Assembly: GCF_015350995.1 (NCBI RefSeq)
Contig: NZ_JADKRW010000001.1
Span: 633,702-697,701, forward strand
Length of the DNA stretch: 64,000 nucleotides
Reading direction: 5' to 3'
Source: Curtobacterium sp. VKM Ac-1393
Lineage (GTDB): Bacteria > Actinomycetota > Actinomycetes > Actinomycetales > Microbacteriaceae
Shown: positions 42,584 through 52,458 of the stretch, piece by piece
Numbering within the stretch: position 1 is the first letter of the stretch
Layout: each line of letters starts with the position of its first letter
The notes under the pieces: generated by a model
Database searches by the model: none
Told to the model about the DNA's origin: nothing
Seen by the model: the letters and a program-made list of their open reading frames with translations, nothing else
Position numbers and translations under genes: made by a program

Positions 42584-44821
42584 GTGGACACCCAACGACC
42601 CGCACGGTGGCGGGACCAACCCGTCGCGGCACAGCTCACCCTGCTCGCCATCGCCGCCGGGATGACCGTGCTGCTCGGCTGGAACCTGGGCCGGGGCGGC
42701 GACTTCGGCTTCTACCAGGCGTCGGCGCGCTCGATGTCCGAGTCGTGGCCGGCGCTGCTGTCCGGGTCATTCGACCCCTCGGCGACGGTGACGCTCGACA
42801 AGCTGAGCGGCTTCGCCGTGCCGCAGGCGCTGAGCCTCCGGCTGTTCGGGCACTCGACCGCCGCGCTCGCGTTCCCCCAGGTCGTCGAGGGGCTCGTCGC
42901 GCTGTGGGCCTGCTCGCTCGTCGGGCTCCGGTGGGCCGGGGTCGGCACCGGACTCGTCGCGGCGGCAGCGGCTGCCTCGACGCCGATCTTCGTGTCGGTG
43001 TTCGCGCACCCGATGGAGGACGGCATGGTCACCGCCGCACTCGCCGTCGCCCTGCTGTGCTGGCAACACGCCGCGCTGACCGGGCGCTGGTGGCCGCTCG
43101 TCACCGCGGGTCTGGCGGTCGGTGTCGGGTTCCAGGCGAAGATGGTGCAGGCCTGGTTCGTCCTGCCGGCACTGCTGCTCGGCACGCTGCTGGCCTCGGC
43201 CCGGTACGACGGCCGTTCCTTCCGCCTCGGCACCCGGGTGGCGCGCGCCGGGGTGCTCGGGATCGTCGCAGTCGTGGCGTCCCTGTCGTGGGTGACGGCG
43301 CTGGCGCTCACCCCGACGGGCTCGCGACCGTGGGCGGACGGCTCCACCGACGACAGTCCGCTCGCGATGGTGTTCGGGTACAACGGCATCGACCGGTTCC
43401 TGCCCGGTGCGGTGCCCGGGTCCGTCCGGTCGTTCGCCGTCCCGTTCGGCCCGCACACCTGGCGCGGCGGTGCGGCCGGGTTCGGCAAGCTGCTCGGACC
43501 GCACCTGGCGTCGCAGGTGTCCTGGCTCCTGCCCGCGGCGGTGTTCGGCGTGGTGGTCGCGGCCGTGGTGCTCGTCCGACGGCGAGCACGGACGGTCGAC
43601 CGCTCGTCGACCAGCCCGTCGCGAGCCACCGCCGGCACCCCCTTCGGGCACGCCTTCGACACCCGCGCCGGATCCGCCACCCTGGTCGTGCTGGTCGTCT
43701 GGCTCGGCACCGCGGCGGCCGTGCTCTCGGTGGCCGCGGTGCCGCACACCGCCTACGTCGCCGCGATCGGCGTGCAGCTCGCCCTGCTCGCCGCACTCGG
43801 GTGGCGCGGAGCGGTCGGCCTCGTCCGGGCGCAGTCGTGGCGGCTCCGGGCGCTCCCCGTCGTCCTCGCCGTGGCACAACTCGGCTGGGTCGTCTTCCTC
43901 GCGCGGGGCACCGCGATGCCGAGCGTGCTCACCGGCCCCGCGGTCACGGTCGCGACGGTCGCCGTCGTCGCGACCGTGGTGGCGTTCGGGTGGCGACCCC
44001 GCTGGGAGGCGACGCGCGGACCGGGCCGGCACCGGGCCTCCCGGACGGTCATCGCATTCGCAGCCGGGCTCGCGCTGATCGCCGGACCGGCGGCCTTCTC
44101 ACTGCAGGCACTCGACGCGACGCGCGACGGCAGCGGCGTCGACGCCTCGGTCGGACCGTGGCCGGCGCGCTGGCCGATCCCGGTCGGCAGCCCGGACGTC
44201 TTCCACGTGTCGCGACCGGACCCGTGGGGCGGGTCGACGCCGTACCCGCGTGCGCTCCGCCGGCTCGTCGCGACCGCACGCCGCCTGGAGGGGTACCGGC
44301 ACGACGAACCGCTGTTCCTGACGGACACGTGGCACATCTCCGCACCCGTGATCGACGCGACCGGGCTCCCGGTGCTGACGGACGGCGGCTTCTCGGGCAC
44401 CGTGCCGGTCTTCACGACGCACCAGATCCGCCGGAGGATCGCCGACGGCCTGCGCGTCCTCGTCGTCGAGGCCAACGCGCCCCGAACCGACCCGGTCCTG
44501 CGCGCCGCCCTGGCCGGCGGCTGCCGCGCCGTCACCCACGGCACCCGCCACGCACGCCTGCCGATGCAGCCGCGCCGGGCGGGCGGCATCACGTGGACCG
44601 TGTGGCACTGCGGGCTGCCCGGTCCGTCCGTCGGACCCGGTGCCCACCACCGCCACCGCGTGTCAGCCCGCGGCGAGCACCTCGCGCAGGGACATCGGCG
44701 CGCGGCCGGTGATGCGCTCGACGTCACCGGACACGTGCGCGAGCGCCCCCTCGGCGATGGCCGTGTAGGTGCTCACCCACGCGTCGGCCTGCCACGGCTC
44801 CGGGCTCCACTGCGCACGTGA
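42584..44821 (+). CDS. GT39/ArnT-like membrane glycosyltransferase (YkcA/B type)
   Basis: 745 residues as an open frame. N-terminal GDFGFYQASARSMSESW is the first-loop acidic motif of GT-C mannosyltransferase-like proteins, followed by about 11 membrane segments and a C-terminal soluble domain (PLFLTDTWHISAPVIDATGLPVLTDGGFSG to WHCG near residue 675). It would transfer sugar from a polyprenyl-phosphate donor to proteins or glycans outside the membrane. The last 52 codons (from 44663) lie antisense to the next gene and do not look like part of the domain, so the natural stop may have been lost. Confidence 0.82.
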   Translation: MDTQRPARWRDQPVAAQLTLLAIAAGMTVLLGWNLGRGGDFGFYQASARSMSESWPALLSGSFDPSATVTLDKLSGFAVPQALSLRLFGHSTAALAFPQVVEGLVALWACSLVGLRWAGVGTGLVAAAAAASTPIFVSVFAHPMEDGMVTAALAVALLCWQHAALTGRWWPLVTAGLAVGVGFQAKMVQAWFVLPALLLGTLLASARYDGRSFRLGTRVARAGVLGIVAVVASLSWVTALALTPTGSRPWADGSTDDSPLAMVFGYNGIDRFLPGAVPGSVRSFAVPFGPHTWRGGAAGFGKLLGPHLASQVSWLLPAAVFGVVVAAVVLVRRRARTVDRSSTSPSRATAGTPFGHAFDTRAGSATLVVLVVWLGTAAAVLSVAAVPHTAYVAAIGVQLALLAALGWRGAVGLVRAQSWRLRALPVVLAVAQLGWVVFLARGTAMPSVLTGPAVTVATVAVVATVVAFGWRPRWEATRGPGRHRASRTVIAFAAGLALIAGPAAFSLQALDATRDGSGVDASVGPWPARWPIPVGSPDVFHVSRPDPWGGSTPYPRALRRLVATARRLEGYRHDEPLFLTDTWHISAPVIDATGLPVLTDGGFSGTVPVFTTHQIRRRIADGLRVLVVEANAPRTDPVLRAALAGGCRAVTHGTRHARLPMQPRRAGGITWTVWHCGLPGPSVGPGAHHRHRVSARGEHLAQGHRRAAGDALDVTGHVRERPLGDGRVGAHPRVGLPRLRAPLRT

Positions 44822-45496
44822 CGCGTAGGCCTCGTCCAGGGTCTCCGGGTGGTACGTGACCGTGCGGCCGCGGACCTCGGCCACGGTCGCCGCGGCCTGT
44901 GCGAGGGTGATCGCCTGCGGGCCGGTCAGTTCGTACGTCTGGTCGCGGTGGCCATCCGGGTCGTGCAGCACCGCGGTCGCGACGCGGGCGACGTCGGCAC
45001 GGGCGACCGCGGCCATGGCGCCGTCACCGGCCGGACCGCGGATCACGCCGTCCTCGCCGACCAGGTCCTCGACGAAGTCCAGGTAGAAGCTGTCGCGCAG
45101 GAACGTGAACGCCATCCCGCTCTCGCGGATCGCCTGCTCGGTCGCCCAGTGGTCGCGCCCGAGCGTGAAGGTCGCGTCCGCCGCCGCGCCGAGGAACGAC
45201 GTGTAGACGACGTGCCGCACCCCGGCTGCCGCCGCTGCCGCGACGAAGGTCCGGTGCTGGTCCAGGCGGTCTTCGGCCTCGGCTGCCGACACCATCAGCA
45301 GCACGTCGACCCCCTCGAGCGCCGCGCGACCCGCGTCGGCATCGGCGAACGTCGCGACCGCGAACTCGGCGCCGGGCAGCTCCGGTGCACGGGCGGCGTC
45401 GCGCACGATCATGCGGAACGGCAGGCCGTCCGCGGCGAGCGCGCGGGCGACCGCGCCCCCGATGTTGCCGGTCGCTCCGGTGATGGCGATGGTCAT
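44663..45496 (-). CDS. NAD(P)-binding NmrA-like oxidoreductase
   Basis: 277 residues: [20 protein letters not shown] Rossmann loop, [22 protein letters not shown] and a C-terminal [12 protein letters not shown]. Same atypical short-chain family as the protein at 16338-17198 but only distantly similar. ATG 45496 with AAGGAG upstream. Its 3' end overlaps the preceding convergent gene by 159 bases. Role (quinone reductase or sensor) not determined. Confidence 0.88.
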   Translation of the reverse strand: MTIAITGATGNIGGAVARALAADGLPFRMIVRDAARAPELPGAEFAVATFADADAGRAALEGVDVLLMVSAAEAEDRLDQHRTFVAAAAAAGVRHVVYTSFLGAAADATFTLGRDHWATEQAIRESGMAFTFLRDSFYLDFVEDLVGEDGVIRGPAGDGAMAAVARADVARVATAVLHDPDGHRDQTYELTGPQAITLAQAAATVAEVRGRTVTYHPETLDEAYASRAQWSPEPWQADAWVSTYTAIAEGALAHVSGDVERITGRAPMSLREVLAAG

Positions 45497-45539
45497 GGTC
45501 GCTCCTTCGGTCGGTCTGCTGGTCACGTCGGTCGGCTGG

Positions 45540-46181
45540 TCACGTCCGCACCGTCCGGGAGGCACGGATCACCGTGGGCGCGACCCTCGCCGCGTTCACG
45601 CCGTCGACCTCCACCGCCCATGCGCGCGCAGCGTCGTGGTCGCGTCCGTGTCGCATGTGGCGACCGACCAGGCGGTCGACGCGCACCCCGTCGTCGACGG
45701 CGCAGAACCAGGTCTCGGTGAACAGGCCGCCGAGCGCTGCCCACGGTCCGGAGTCGTCGAGCAGGTAGTTGCCCTCGGAGACGACGAGTGTCGTCGCCCG
45801 GGGGACGGCGATGCTGCCGGCGACCGGTTCGTCGGTGCGGCGGTCGAAGTCCGGCGCCCAGACGACGTCCTCGTCCGCCGCGACGAGCCGCCGGACCAGG
45901 GCCACGTAGCCGTCGGCGTCGAACGTGTCGACGGCACCCTTGCGGTCGTGGCGGCCGAGGGCGTCGAGTGCCGCGTTCGACAGGTGGAAGCCGTCCATCG
46001 GCACCTGCACCGCCGTGCCGGACCCGAGCCGTTCGTCGACGGCGGTGACCACGCGGCGGGCCAGGGTCGACTTGCCCGCGCCGGGAGCCCCGGCGATGCC
46101 GAGCACCACCCGACGGCCCACCGAAGCCAGCTCGACCGCACGCTCGACGGCCTGGTCGACGCTGCTGTCCGGGTGGTTCAC
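45540..46181 (-). CDS. Nucleoside/nucleotide kinase family protein (uridine kinase/panK-like P-loop)
   Basis: 213 residues. Walker [13 protein letters not shown] at about 29-40, [18 protein letters not shown] (the substrate-binding DGFH), [31 protein letters not shown] and [13 protein letters not shown] lid. This matches the FrcK/uridine-kinase-like P-loop family (often annotated YfdG-like or fructose-transport kinase). GTG 46181 with CAGGAT six bases upstream (leaderless). Phosphoryl acceptor unknown. Confidence 0.88.
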   Translation of the reverse strand: MNHPDSSVDQAVERAVELASVGRRVVLGIAGAPGAGKSTLARRVVTAVDERLGSGTAVQVPMDGFHLSNAALDALGRHDRKGAVDTFDADGYVALVRRLVAADEDVVWAPDFDRRTDEPVAGSIAVPRATTLVVSEGNYLLDDSGPWAALGGLFTETWFCAVDDGVRVDRLVGRHMRHGRDHDAARAWAVEVDGVNAARVAPTVIRASRTVRT

Positions 46182-46235
46182 GGCCCCATCCTGGCAGAGT
46201 GCACCGACACCGGACCGGGGTGGTTCACTGGCGGC

Positions 46236-46604
46236 ATGGTCGATGCGACGAAGGCGTTCAGCGGGTTCTCGGTGCGCGACGTGCCGGAGGCGAAGGCGTT
46301 CTACCAGGACGTCCTGGGGGTCGAGGTCACCGAGGACCACGGCATGCTCTTCCTGCAGCTCGGCGACGGCCACGGCGTGCTGGTCTACCCGAAGGGCCCG
46401 GCCCACGAGCCGGCGGACTTCACGGTGCTGAACTTCCCGGTGCCGGACGTCGACGCCGCGGTCGACGAGCTCACCGCGAAGGGCATCACGTTCCTGCAGT
46501 ACGAGGGCATGACCGACGAGAAGGGCGTGAACCGCAGGGGCGGCCCGCTCATCGCGTGGTTCACGGACCCGTCGGGCAACGTGCTGAGCGTCCTCGCCGA
46601 GTAG
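46236..46604 (+). CDS. VOC (glyoxalase/dioxygenase fold) protein
   Basis: 122 residues: [45 protein letters not shown] and [14 protein letters not shown], the two-repeat VOC layout. Metal-ligand positions are only partly kept, so it may be a binding or resistance protein rather than an enzyme. Divergent from the kinase gene 54 bases away. Confidence 0.9.
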   Translation: MVDATKAFSGFSVRDVPEAKAFYQDVLGVEVTEDHGMLFLQLGDGHGVLVYPKGPAHEPADFTVLNFPVPDVDAAVDELTAKGITFLQYEGMTDEKGVNRRGGPLIAWFTDPSGNVLSVLAE

Positions 46605-46613
46605 CCGCCGGCG

Positions 46614-47054
46614 TCAGCGGGTCAGTGCGCCCGCCCAGGCCAGGGCGACGGGCACCAGCAGTCCGTGCCGGTGGTGCGGGAGCTCGGCGATGGGCAGCCA
46701 GCGCGACTCGTCCGTCGACCCGTCGACCTCGTCGCGCAGGGCACCGCCGACGACCTTCGCGCGGAACACGACCTGCACGGCCTTCATCGGGCGTCCGTTG
46801 GCGTGGATCCGACGTTCGGCGGGGACGACGTGGTGCCGCACGCCGAGCAGCTCGCCGACCTCGGACTCGTACCCGGTCTCCTCGCGGACCTCACGCACGA
46901 CGGCCTGCTCGACGGTCTCGTCGAACTCGACGCCGCCGCCGGGCAGCGTCCACGTGCCCGCCTCGGGGAACCGCAGCTTCGCCAGGAGCACCCGGTCACC
47001 GTCCGTGATCACGCCGTACGCGGCGAGCCGGGTGTCGTAGTCGGTGTACTCCAT
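46614..47054 (-). CDS. NUDIX hydrolase
   Basis: 146 residues. The Nudix box GGGVEFDETVEQAVVREVREETGYE matches G-x5-E-x7-REUxEExGU. PGGG and a C-terminal Trp-rich strand agree. It hydrolyses nucleoside diphosphates linked to another group; the particular substrate is unknown. Confidence 0.94.
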   Translation of the reverse strand: MEYTDYDTRLAAYGVITDGDRVLLAKLRFPEAGTWTLPGGGVEFDETVEQAVVREVREETGYESEVGELLGVRHHVVPAERRIHANGRPMKAVQVVFRAKVVGGALRDEVDGSTDESRWLPIAELPHHRHGLLVPVALAWAGALTR

Positions 47055-47121
47055 GGGCCGACCCTGCCAGGTGCGCGAGCCGACGCACGCAAGCCGCGCC
47101 GCGCCTGCTGGCCGTCCGGGC

Positions 47122-47712
47122 TCAGACCAGGGTCTCGACGGCGGCCCAGCCGACCCGCATCCGCGCGACGGCGCGGTCGAAGCCGCTCAGCGGCTCGGCG
47201 TCGTCGCGGACCATCGCCTGCAGCTGGAGCCCTTCGTACAGCGCCATGAGCTGTTCGGCGGCGTGCCGCGGCGAGGCACCACGGGGTTCGCGCCCGGCCA
47301 CGACGTCGCGCACCAGGGCGAGGGTGAGGTCCTCGAACGCCCGGGTGTACTGCGCACGGAACCAGCCCGCTGCGGGGTGGTCGGGGTCGGACGCCGCGCT
47401 GAGGAGCGCGACACGCAACCGGATGAGCGCCGGGTCGTCGATGCCCGCCTGCAACCGTGCGCGCAGGAACGCGGCGGCACCCTCGCGTTCGGCGACGACC
47501 CAGAGCGCGCGGCGGCTGCCGTTGTTCCAGCGGTCGATGACGGCGACGACGAGCAGCTCCCACGACGGGTACACGCGGTGGACCTCGGCGACCGCGACCT
47601 CGGCGTGCTCCGCGACCTCGTCCGGCCCGACGCTGTGGAAGTCCCTCGCCCGGTACGCACGGATCGCGCCGGACACGATGCGGGCGCGGAGATCGGCGTC
47701 GGACGTGGACAT
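47122..47712 (-). CDS. TetR-family regulator
   Basis: 196 residues. N-terminal HTH (RIVSGAIRAYRARDFHSVGPDEVAEHAEVAVAEVHRVYPSWELLVVAVIDRW) and C-terminal AAEQLMALYEGLQLQAM with FDRAVARMRVGW. Its C-terminal half mirrors the effector half of the BLUF-TetR fusion at 18243-19295, so both belong to the same TetR subgroup. Downstream of the esterase gene on the same strand, 62 bases away. Confidence 0.9.
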   Translation of the reverse strand: MSTSDADLRARIVSGAIRAYRARDFHSVGPDEVAEHAEVAVAEVHRVYPSWELLVVAVIDRWNNGSRRALWVVAEREGAAAFLRARLQAGIDDPALIRLRVALLSAASDPDHPAAGWFRAQYTRAFEDLTLALVRDVVAGREPRGASPRHAAEQLMALYEGLQLQAMVRDDAEPLSGFDRAVARMRVGWAAVETLV

Positions 47713-47774
47713 GCAGACGATTGTCCGGTCCCGACGTACGGCTCGCGACCGCCAGTTCAGGGGTCGTGCGGCGG

Positions 47775-49097
47775 TCAGCGCCGGTCGAACGTCAGTGTCT
47801 CGTCGTCCGGGGCGGTGACGGCGCCGGTGCGGGCGAACTCTGCCCAGATCGCGCGGAAGGCCCGGCCGCGCCGCTCGACCTCCGGCCAGTCGTGCTCGGG
47901 GACGAAGCGGGTGCCGGCCCAGGCCTCCCGGCCGCCCAGCAGCAGGGGCAGGTCGCTCATGTGGACCGCACCGGTCGGGGCCGTCGTGACCCCGCGCACG
48001 AGTCGGTACGACGTCACCCGCCCACCGGCACGACGGTGCCGCGCGGTGAAGCGTCGGACGTCGCGACCGTAGATGACGTCGGAGAGCGGACGGACCACCC
48101 ACCAACGGAGCGCCGGGCGGAGCACCCGCGACCGGGCAACCCGCGACAGGCCGCGGACCAACGGCACGTACATGCCCGTCTCGTCCGTGGCGGAGCCGAT
48201 CAGGACGTCGACGTCGCGGGCGACCCGGCTCCAGGCCGCGTCGAGGTCGCGCTCGGCCGGCAGCGGGGCGAAGCCGTACTGGGTGCCGAACGGCATGCCG
48301 CCGGCCAGTCCGTACGGTGCAGCGGCGCGGGTGCCGAGCGCCTGCCGTTCGAGCAGGTCGTCGAGCGGGGTGTCGGCGTGCACCGTACCGACGGCACGGA
48401 TCATCGCGCGGTTCATCCGGGACCGCCCGCGTGACAACCCGAGCGGTGCGCTCTGGATGATCGCCCGGCGGAACAACCCGGCCGCACCCTCGCTGATCAT
48501 GAGGTGGGCGGCCGCGTCCCCGCCAGCGGACTGGCCGAACACGGTCACCAGGTCGGGGTCGCCCCCGAAGGCCGCGATGTTCGCCTGCACCCAGCGGAGC
48601 GACTCGAGCAGGTCGAGCAGTCCGAGGTTCGCCGGGATCGTCTCGCCGTCGCCGAGGAACCCGAGGACCCCGAGCCGGAACGTCACCGACACCACGATGA
48701 CGCGCTGCTCGGTCACCAGGTCGTGGGCGTCGTAGATGGGCAGGTCCCCGCCGCCGATGACGTACGAGCCGCCGTGGATCCAGACCATCACGGGCAGGCG
48801 CTCGTCCGGTGCGACGTCGGCCGGCAGGGTGATCGACAGGCGCTGGCAGTGTTCGTCGATCGTCAGGTCGGGGACCGGGTTGAGGAGCTGGTCGACGAAC
48901 TGCGCGTGCGGCTGCGGTGCCACGGGCGACGGGGTCGACGCGTGCAGCTCCCCCACGACGGGCGGCATCGGCTCCGGTTCCGCGAACCGCTCGGCCCGCG
49001 CGTAGGGGATCCCGAGCACGCGGACGACGTCGCCGTCGACCGTCCCGACGATGCGGCCGGCCGGGGTGTCGAAGGGGGCTGGGGTCGCGTCGAGCAT
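47775..49097 (-). CDS. Type B carboxylesterase
   Basis: 440 residues, slightly short for the family. HGGSYVIGGGD is the oxyanion region, VFGQSAGGDAAAHLM the nucleophile elbow (Ser), GSATDETGMYVP carries the acidic residue, and GAVHMSDLPLLLGG the His. The start is supported by -10-like TAGCGT seven bases upstream (leaderless). No signal peptide, so intracellular. Adjacent to an MFS transporter gene on the same strand and to a TetR gene; they may be functionally linked. Confidence 0.9.
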   Translation of the reverse strand: MLDATPAPFDTPAGRIVGTVDGDVVRVLGIPYARAERFAEPEPMPPVVGELHASTPSPVAPQPHAQFVDQLLNPVPDLTIDEHCQRLSITLPADVAPDERLPVMVWIHGGSYVIGGGDLPIYDAHDLVTEQRVIVVSVTFRLGVLGFLGDGETIPANLGLLDLLESLRWVQANIAAFGGDPDLVTVFGQSAGGDAAAHLMISEGAAGLFRRAIIQSAPLGLSRGRSRMNRAMIRAVGTVHADTPLDDLLERQALGTRAAAPYGLAGGMPFGTQYGFAPLPAERDLDAAWSRVARDVDVLIGSATDETGMYVPLVRGLSRVARSRVLRPALRWWVVRPLSDVIYGRDVRRFTARHRRAGGRVTSYRLVRGVTTAPTGAVHMSDLPLLLGGREAWAGTRFVPEHDWPEVERRGRAFRAIWAEFARTGAVTAPDDETLTFDRR

Positions 49098-49107
49098 GGG
49101 TGCCACG

Positions 49108-50340
49108 CTACCGAGGGTCGCTGACCCGATCACGGGCCGGGTCCGCGACCGGACGCAACGAACCCGATGCGGCGAACGCGGCCACGAACAGCACGGCGAT
49201 GAGCCAGAGGGCACTGAGCGCCCCGACCCGTTCGGCGATCGCTCCGATCACCGGCGGCCCGGCGAAGTTCGCGAAGTACCCGATGGACGCCACGACGCTG
49301 ACCCGCGCCGCCGGGTTCGGGCCGCTCTGCGCCGCAGCCGACATGCCGAGCGGGAACCCCATCGAGACGCCGACGGCCCACAGGACGACGCCGATGAGCG
49401 TGAGCCACCAGGTCGTGCCGACGATGAACAGCACGGCGCCGAGGATGCCGAGCGCGGTCGTCCAACGGACCGTGCGCACCCGACCGAGCCGGTCGACGAC
49501 GGGGCCGGCGAAGACACGGGTCGCCGCCTCGGACACCGCGAACACGGTGAAGAAGAGCGCGCCGATCGTGGCCGTCTGGCCGTGACCGTCCGTGGTCGCG
49601 AGGGCCAGCCAGTTGTTCGCCGACCCCTCACCGAGCTCGACGCCGAGCATCACGACGCCGATGAGCAGCAGTCGGACGTCGGCCCAACCACGCGCCCACT
49701 GCCGCAGTCGCTGCCGCGGGGTGAGCGTCGTGTCGTGCTCCTCGGCGCGCGTGCCGTCCGGGATCGCCCGCATGGCGACGACGCCGACCACGAGGATGAC
49801 GACGGCCTCACCGATCAGCTGGGCCGAGGGGGTGATGCCCAGCCACGCGCAGAGTGCGGCGATCCCGGCACCGAGGGCCGCGCCTCCCGACCAGGCAGCG
49901 TGCATCAACGGGAGCAGCGTGCGCCCGGCGAGCGCCTCGATCGCCGTGCCCTCGACGTTCGCCATCACGTCGAGCGAGCCGATCCCGGCGCCGGCGACGA
50001 CGAACCCGACGCTCGCGAGCGGCACGGAGTGCAGCGCGGCGGCGATGCCGATGACCGCCAGCGCGGCGGGGACCAGGACGGCGACGGCCGTCAGGGCACG
50101 CCGTCCGCCCAGGCGACGGAGCAGCGGGGCGGCGCTCAGCAGGCCGCCGATCGAGCCGATCGTGACCCCGCCGAGCATCAGCCCGATGGTGCCGATGTCG
50201 ACACCGAGTTCGACGCGGAGCTCCGGCAGGCGTGGACCCCAGCCGGCGAGGCTGATTCCACCGATGGCGAAGGCGACGATGATCGCGTTCCGCCACCCGG
50301 CGAGCTGGCTGCGGTCGACGTCGACCCCGGAGGTGTGCAT
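49108..50340 (-). CDS. MFS transporter, YbjJ-like, second paralogue
   Basis: 410 residues, 12 membrane segments: GGISLAGWGPRLPELRVELGVDIGTIGLMLGGVTIGSIGG, GSLDVMANVEGTAIEALAGRTLLPLMHAAWSGG, MGFPLGMSAAAQ. Same subgroup as the protein at 30113-31426 but without its Lys/Thr tail. Substrate unknown. Divergent from the sugar isomerase/dehydrogenase pair. Confidence 0.88.
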   Translation of the reverse strand: MHTSGVDVDRSQLAGWRNAIIVAFAIGGISLAGWGPRLPELRVELGVDIGTIGLMLGGVTIGSIGGLLSAAPLLRRLGGRRALTAVAVLVPAALAVIGIAAALHSVPLASVGFVVAGAGIGSLDVMANVEGTAIEALAGRTLLPLMHAAWSGGAALGAGIAALCAWLGITPSAQLIGEAVVILVVGVVAMRAIPDGTRAEEHDTTLTPRQRLRQWARGWADVRLLLIGVVMLGVELGEGSANNWLALATTDGHGQTATIGALFFTVFAVSEAATRVFAGPVVDRLGRVRTVRWTTALGILGAVLFIVGTTWWLTLIGVVLWAVGVSMGFPLGMSAAAQSGPNPAARVSVVASIGYFANFAGPPVIGAIAERVGALSALWLIAVLFVAAFAASGSLRPVADPARDRVSDPR

Positions 50341-50397
50341 CCGGCCATCGAAGCGGGTTCACGGGATCACCACAAGCGAGGACGACACGGAGGGACG

Positions 50398-50434
50398 CAA
50401 AAACTACACACCGGGTGGTTTTTGGGGTAGCGTC
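50398..50434 (+). promoter_or_regulatory. Promoter region of the isomerase/dehydrogenase pair
   Basis: AAAAACTACACACC...GGTGGTTTTT is an imperfect inverted repeat just before TAGCGT (50429-50434), a likely -10. The repeat overlaps the -35 region, as expected for a repressor site. Confidence 0.5.
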
Positions 50435-50540
50435 GTCATCGATCTCGCCGTGGAGCATCGCTCCTCGACGGACTGCGACACCCGGTGCTGCGACGCCTCG
50501 GTGTCGCGACACCCAGACAGGACCGAAGGAGCCTTGAGCA

Positions 50541-51341
50541 ATGCCCACCACTTCTGTGCAGCTGTACTCGCTGCGTGACGCCATCGCCGAAGACCTCGAC
50601 AAGGCCATCGCCCGCGTCGCCGAGATCGGGTACGAGAACGTCGAGCCCTACGCGTTCGTCGAGCGCGCCACGGACCTCGAGCGCGCCTTCGCCGCGACCG
50701 GCCTCAAGGCACCGTCCGGCCACGTCGCCGTGATCGACGCCGAGGACACCGCCCCGATCTGGGACGCCGCCGAGCGCCTCGGCATCCGGACGGTCATCGA
50801 CCCGTTCATCCCGACCGACCGCTGGCAGACCGCCGACGACGTCGCGAAGATCGCCGAGCGCGTCAACGTCCTGACCGCCGAGGCAGCCTCGCGCGGCCTG
50901 CAGTTCGGGTACCACAACCACCAGTGGGAGTTCACGAACAAGGTCGACGGCCGCACGGTCTACGACCACTTCGTCTCGCAGATCAGCCCGGAGACCGTCC
51001 TCGAGCTCGACACCTTCTGGGCCACCGTCGGCGGCGCCGACGCCCCCGCCGTCCTGAAGGCACTCGGCGACCGCGTCGTCGCCATCCACGTCAAGGACGG
51101 CAAGGTCGACGGCGACATCCTCACCGCACTGCCCTCGTCGGAGAGCGCGCTCGTCGTGCCCGAGGCGCTGCAGCGTGCGTTCGAGAACCAGACCCCCGCG
51201 GGCCAGGGCGACGTGAACGTGGCGGGCATCCTCGCCGCGGCACCGCAGGCGATCCGCGTCGTCGAGTTCGACGCCTACTCGGGCGACGTCTTCGAGGGCA
51301 TCACCGAGTCCCTCGCCTGGCTGAAGGACAACGACAAGTGA
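50541..51341 (+). CDS. Sugar phosphate isomerase/epimerase (xylose-isomerase-like TIM barrel)
   Basis: 266 residues: TTSVQLYSLRDAIAEDLDKAIARVAEIGYENVE, GYHNHQWEF, LELDTFWATVGGADAP, IHVKDGKVD and VEFDAYSGD supply the metal ligands (Glu, Asp, His, Glu) of the family. Coupled with the next gene by a GTGA overlap. Such pairs usually isomerise and oxidise unusual sugars or inositols; the sugar is unknown. Confidence 0.92.
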   Translation: MPTTSVQLYSLRDAIAEDLDKAIARVAEIGYENVEPYAFVERATDLERAFAATGLKAPSGHVAVIDAEDTAPIWDAAERLGIRTVIDPFIPTDRWQTADDVAKIAERVNVLTAEAASRGLQFGYHNHQWEFTNKVDGRTVYDHFVSQISPETVLELDTFWATVGGADAPAVLKALGDRVVAIHVKDGKVDGDILTALPSSESALVVPEALQRAFENQTPAGQGDVNVAGILAAAPQAIRVVEFDAYSGDVFEGITESLAWLKDNDK

Positions 51342-52441
51342 GCCGTGTCGGTCTCGGCATCATCGGTGCCGGCAACATCTCCACGCAGTACCTGGAGAAC
51401 CTGACCAAGTTCGCCGACGTCGAGGTCCGCTTCGTCGCCGACGTGCTGCTCGACCGCGCAGCCGCCCAGGCCGCGGAGTACGGCGTCGCGGCATCCGGCA
51501 CGGTCGAGGAGCTCCTCGCCCGTGACGACGTCAGCATCGTGATCAACCTGACGATCCCGGCGGCGCACGCCGAGGTCGACCAGCAGATCATCGACGCCGG
51601 CAAGCACGTGTGGAGCGAGAAGCCGATCGCGACCGACCACGCGTCGGCCGCCGCGGTCCTCGAGTCCGCCAAGGCCAAGGGCCTGCGCGTCGCGACCGCT
51701 CCGGACACCGTGCTCGGCGCGGGCATCCAGACGGCCCTGCGTGCCATCGCCCGCGGAGACATCGGCGAGCCGCTCTCCGCGACGACGCTGTTCCACGTCC
51801 CCGGCCCGGAGGCATGGCACCCGAACCCGGACTTCCTGTTCGCCACCGGGGCCGGCCCGCTGTTCGACATGGGTCCGTACTACGTGACGACCCTCGTGCA
51901 CGCGTTCGGCACCGCTTCGCGCGTGCAGGCCGTGTCCTCGAAGTCGCTCGACCGACGCACGATCGCGTCAGGCCCCCGCGCCGGCGAGACGTTCCCGGTC
52001 GAGGTCCCCACGCACCACGCAGCACTGATCGAGTTCGCCGGCGGGCAGTCCGCCCAGTCGACGTTCTCGTTCCAGCACGCGCTGCCCCGCATGGGCTTCG
52101 TCGAGATCAACGGCACGCTCGGCACCATCTCGCTGCCCGACCCGAACACGTTCGAGGGTTCGTCGCAGCTGTGGCGCTACGGTCAGGACGAGCCCGAGAC
52201 GCTCGAGGCCGTGGGCTCCACCTGGGGTCGCGGCACCGGTGTCGTCGAGCTCGCCCGCGCAATCGCCGAGGACCGCCCCGAGCGTGCCTCGGGTGCGGTC
52301 GCGCTGCACGTCCTCGACGTGCTGCTCGGCATCCGTGACGCCGCCGAGTCGGGTTCGGCCGTCGACATCACCTCGACCGTCGACGCCGTCCCGCCGCTGC
52401 CCGAGGACTTCGACCCCGCGGCCGCGGTCCTGACGGCGTAG
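51338..52441 (+). CDS. Gfo/Idh/MocA-family oxidoreductase
   Basis: 367 residues. N-terminal Rossmann GIIGAGNISTQYLENL, VINLTIPAAHAEV, then GKHVWSEKPIAT with the catalytic-loop Glu-Lys-Pro, and a C-terminal beta sheet. MGPYYVTTLVHAFG carries the His typical of sugar dehydrogenases. GTG start overlapping the isomerase stop. Works with the isomerase on an unknown sugar or polyol. Confidence 0.93.
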   Translation: MSRVGLGIIGAGNISTQYLENLTKFADVEVRFVADVLLDRAAAQAAEYGVAASGTVEELLARDDVSIVINLTIPAAHAEVDQQIIDAGKHVWSEKPIATDHASAAAVLESAKAKGLRVATAPDTVLGAGIQTALRAIARGDIGEPLSATTLFHVPGPEAWHPNPDFLFATGAGPLFDMGPYYVTTLVHAFGTASRVQAVSSKSLDRRTIASGPRAGETFPVEVPTHHAALIEFAGGQSAQSTFSFQHALPRMGFVEINGTLGTISLPDPNTFEGSSQLWRYGQDEPETLEAVGSTWGRGTGVVELARAIAEDRPERASGAVALHVLDVLLGIRDAAESGSAVDITSTVDAVPPLPEDFDPAAAVLTA

Positions 52442-52458
52442 GCGCGCACGACGCGCAC

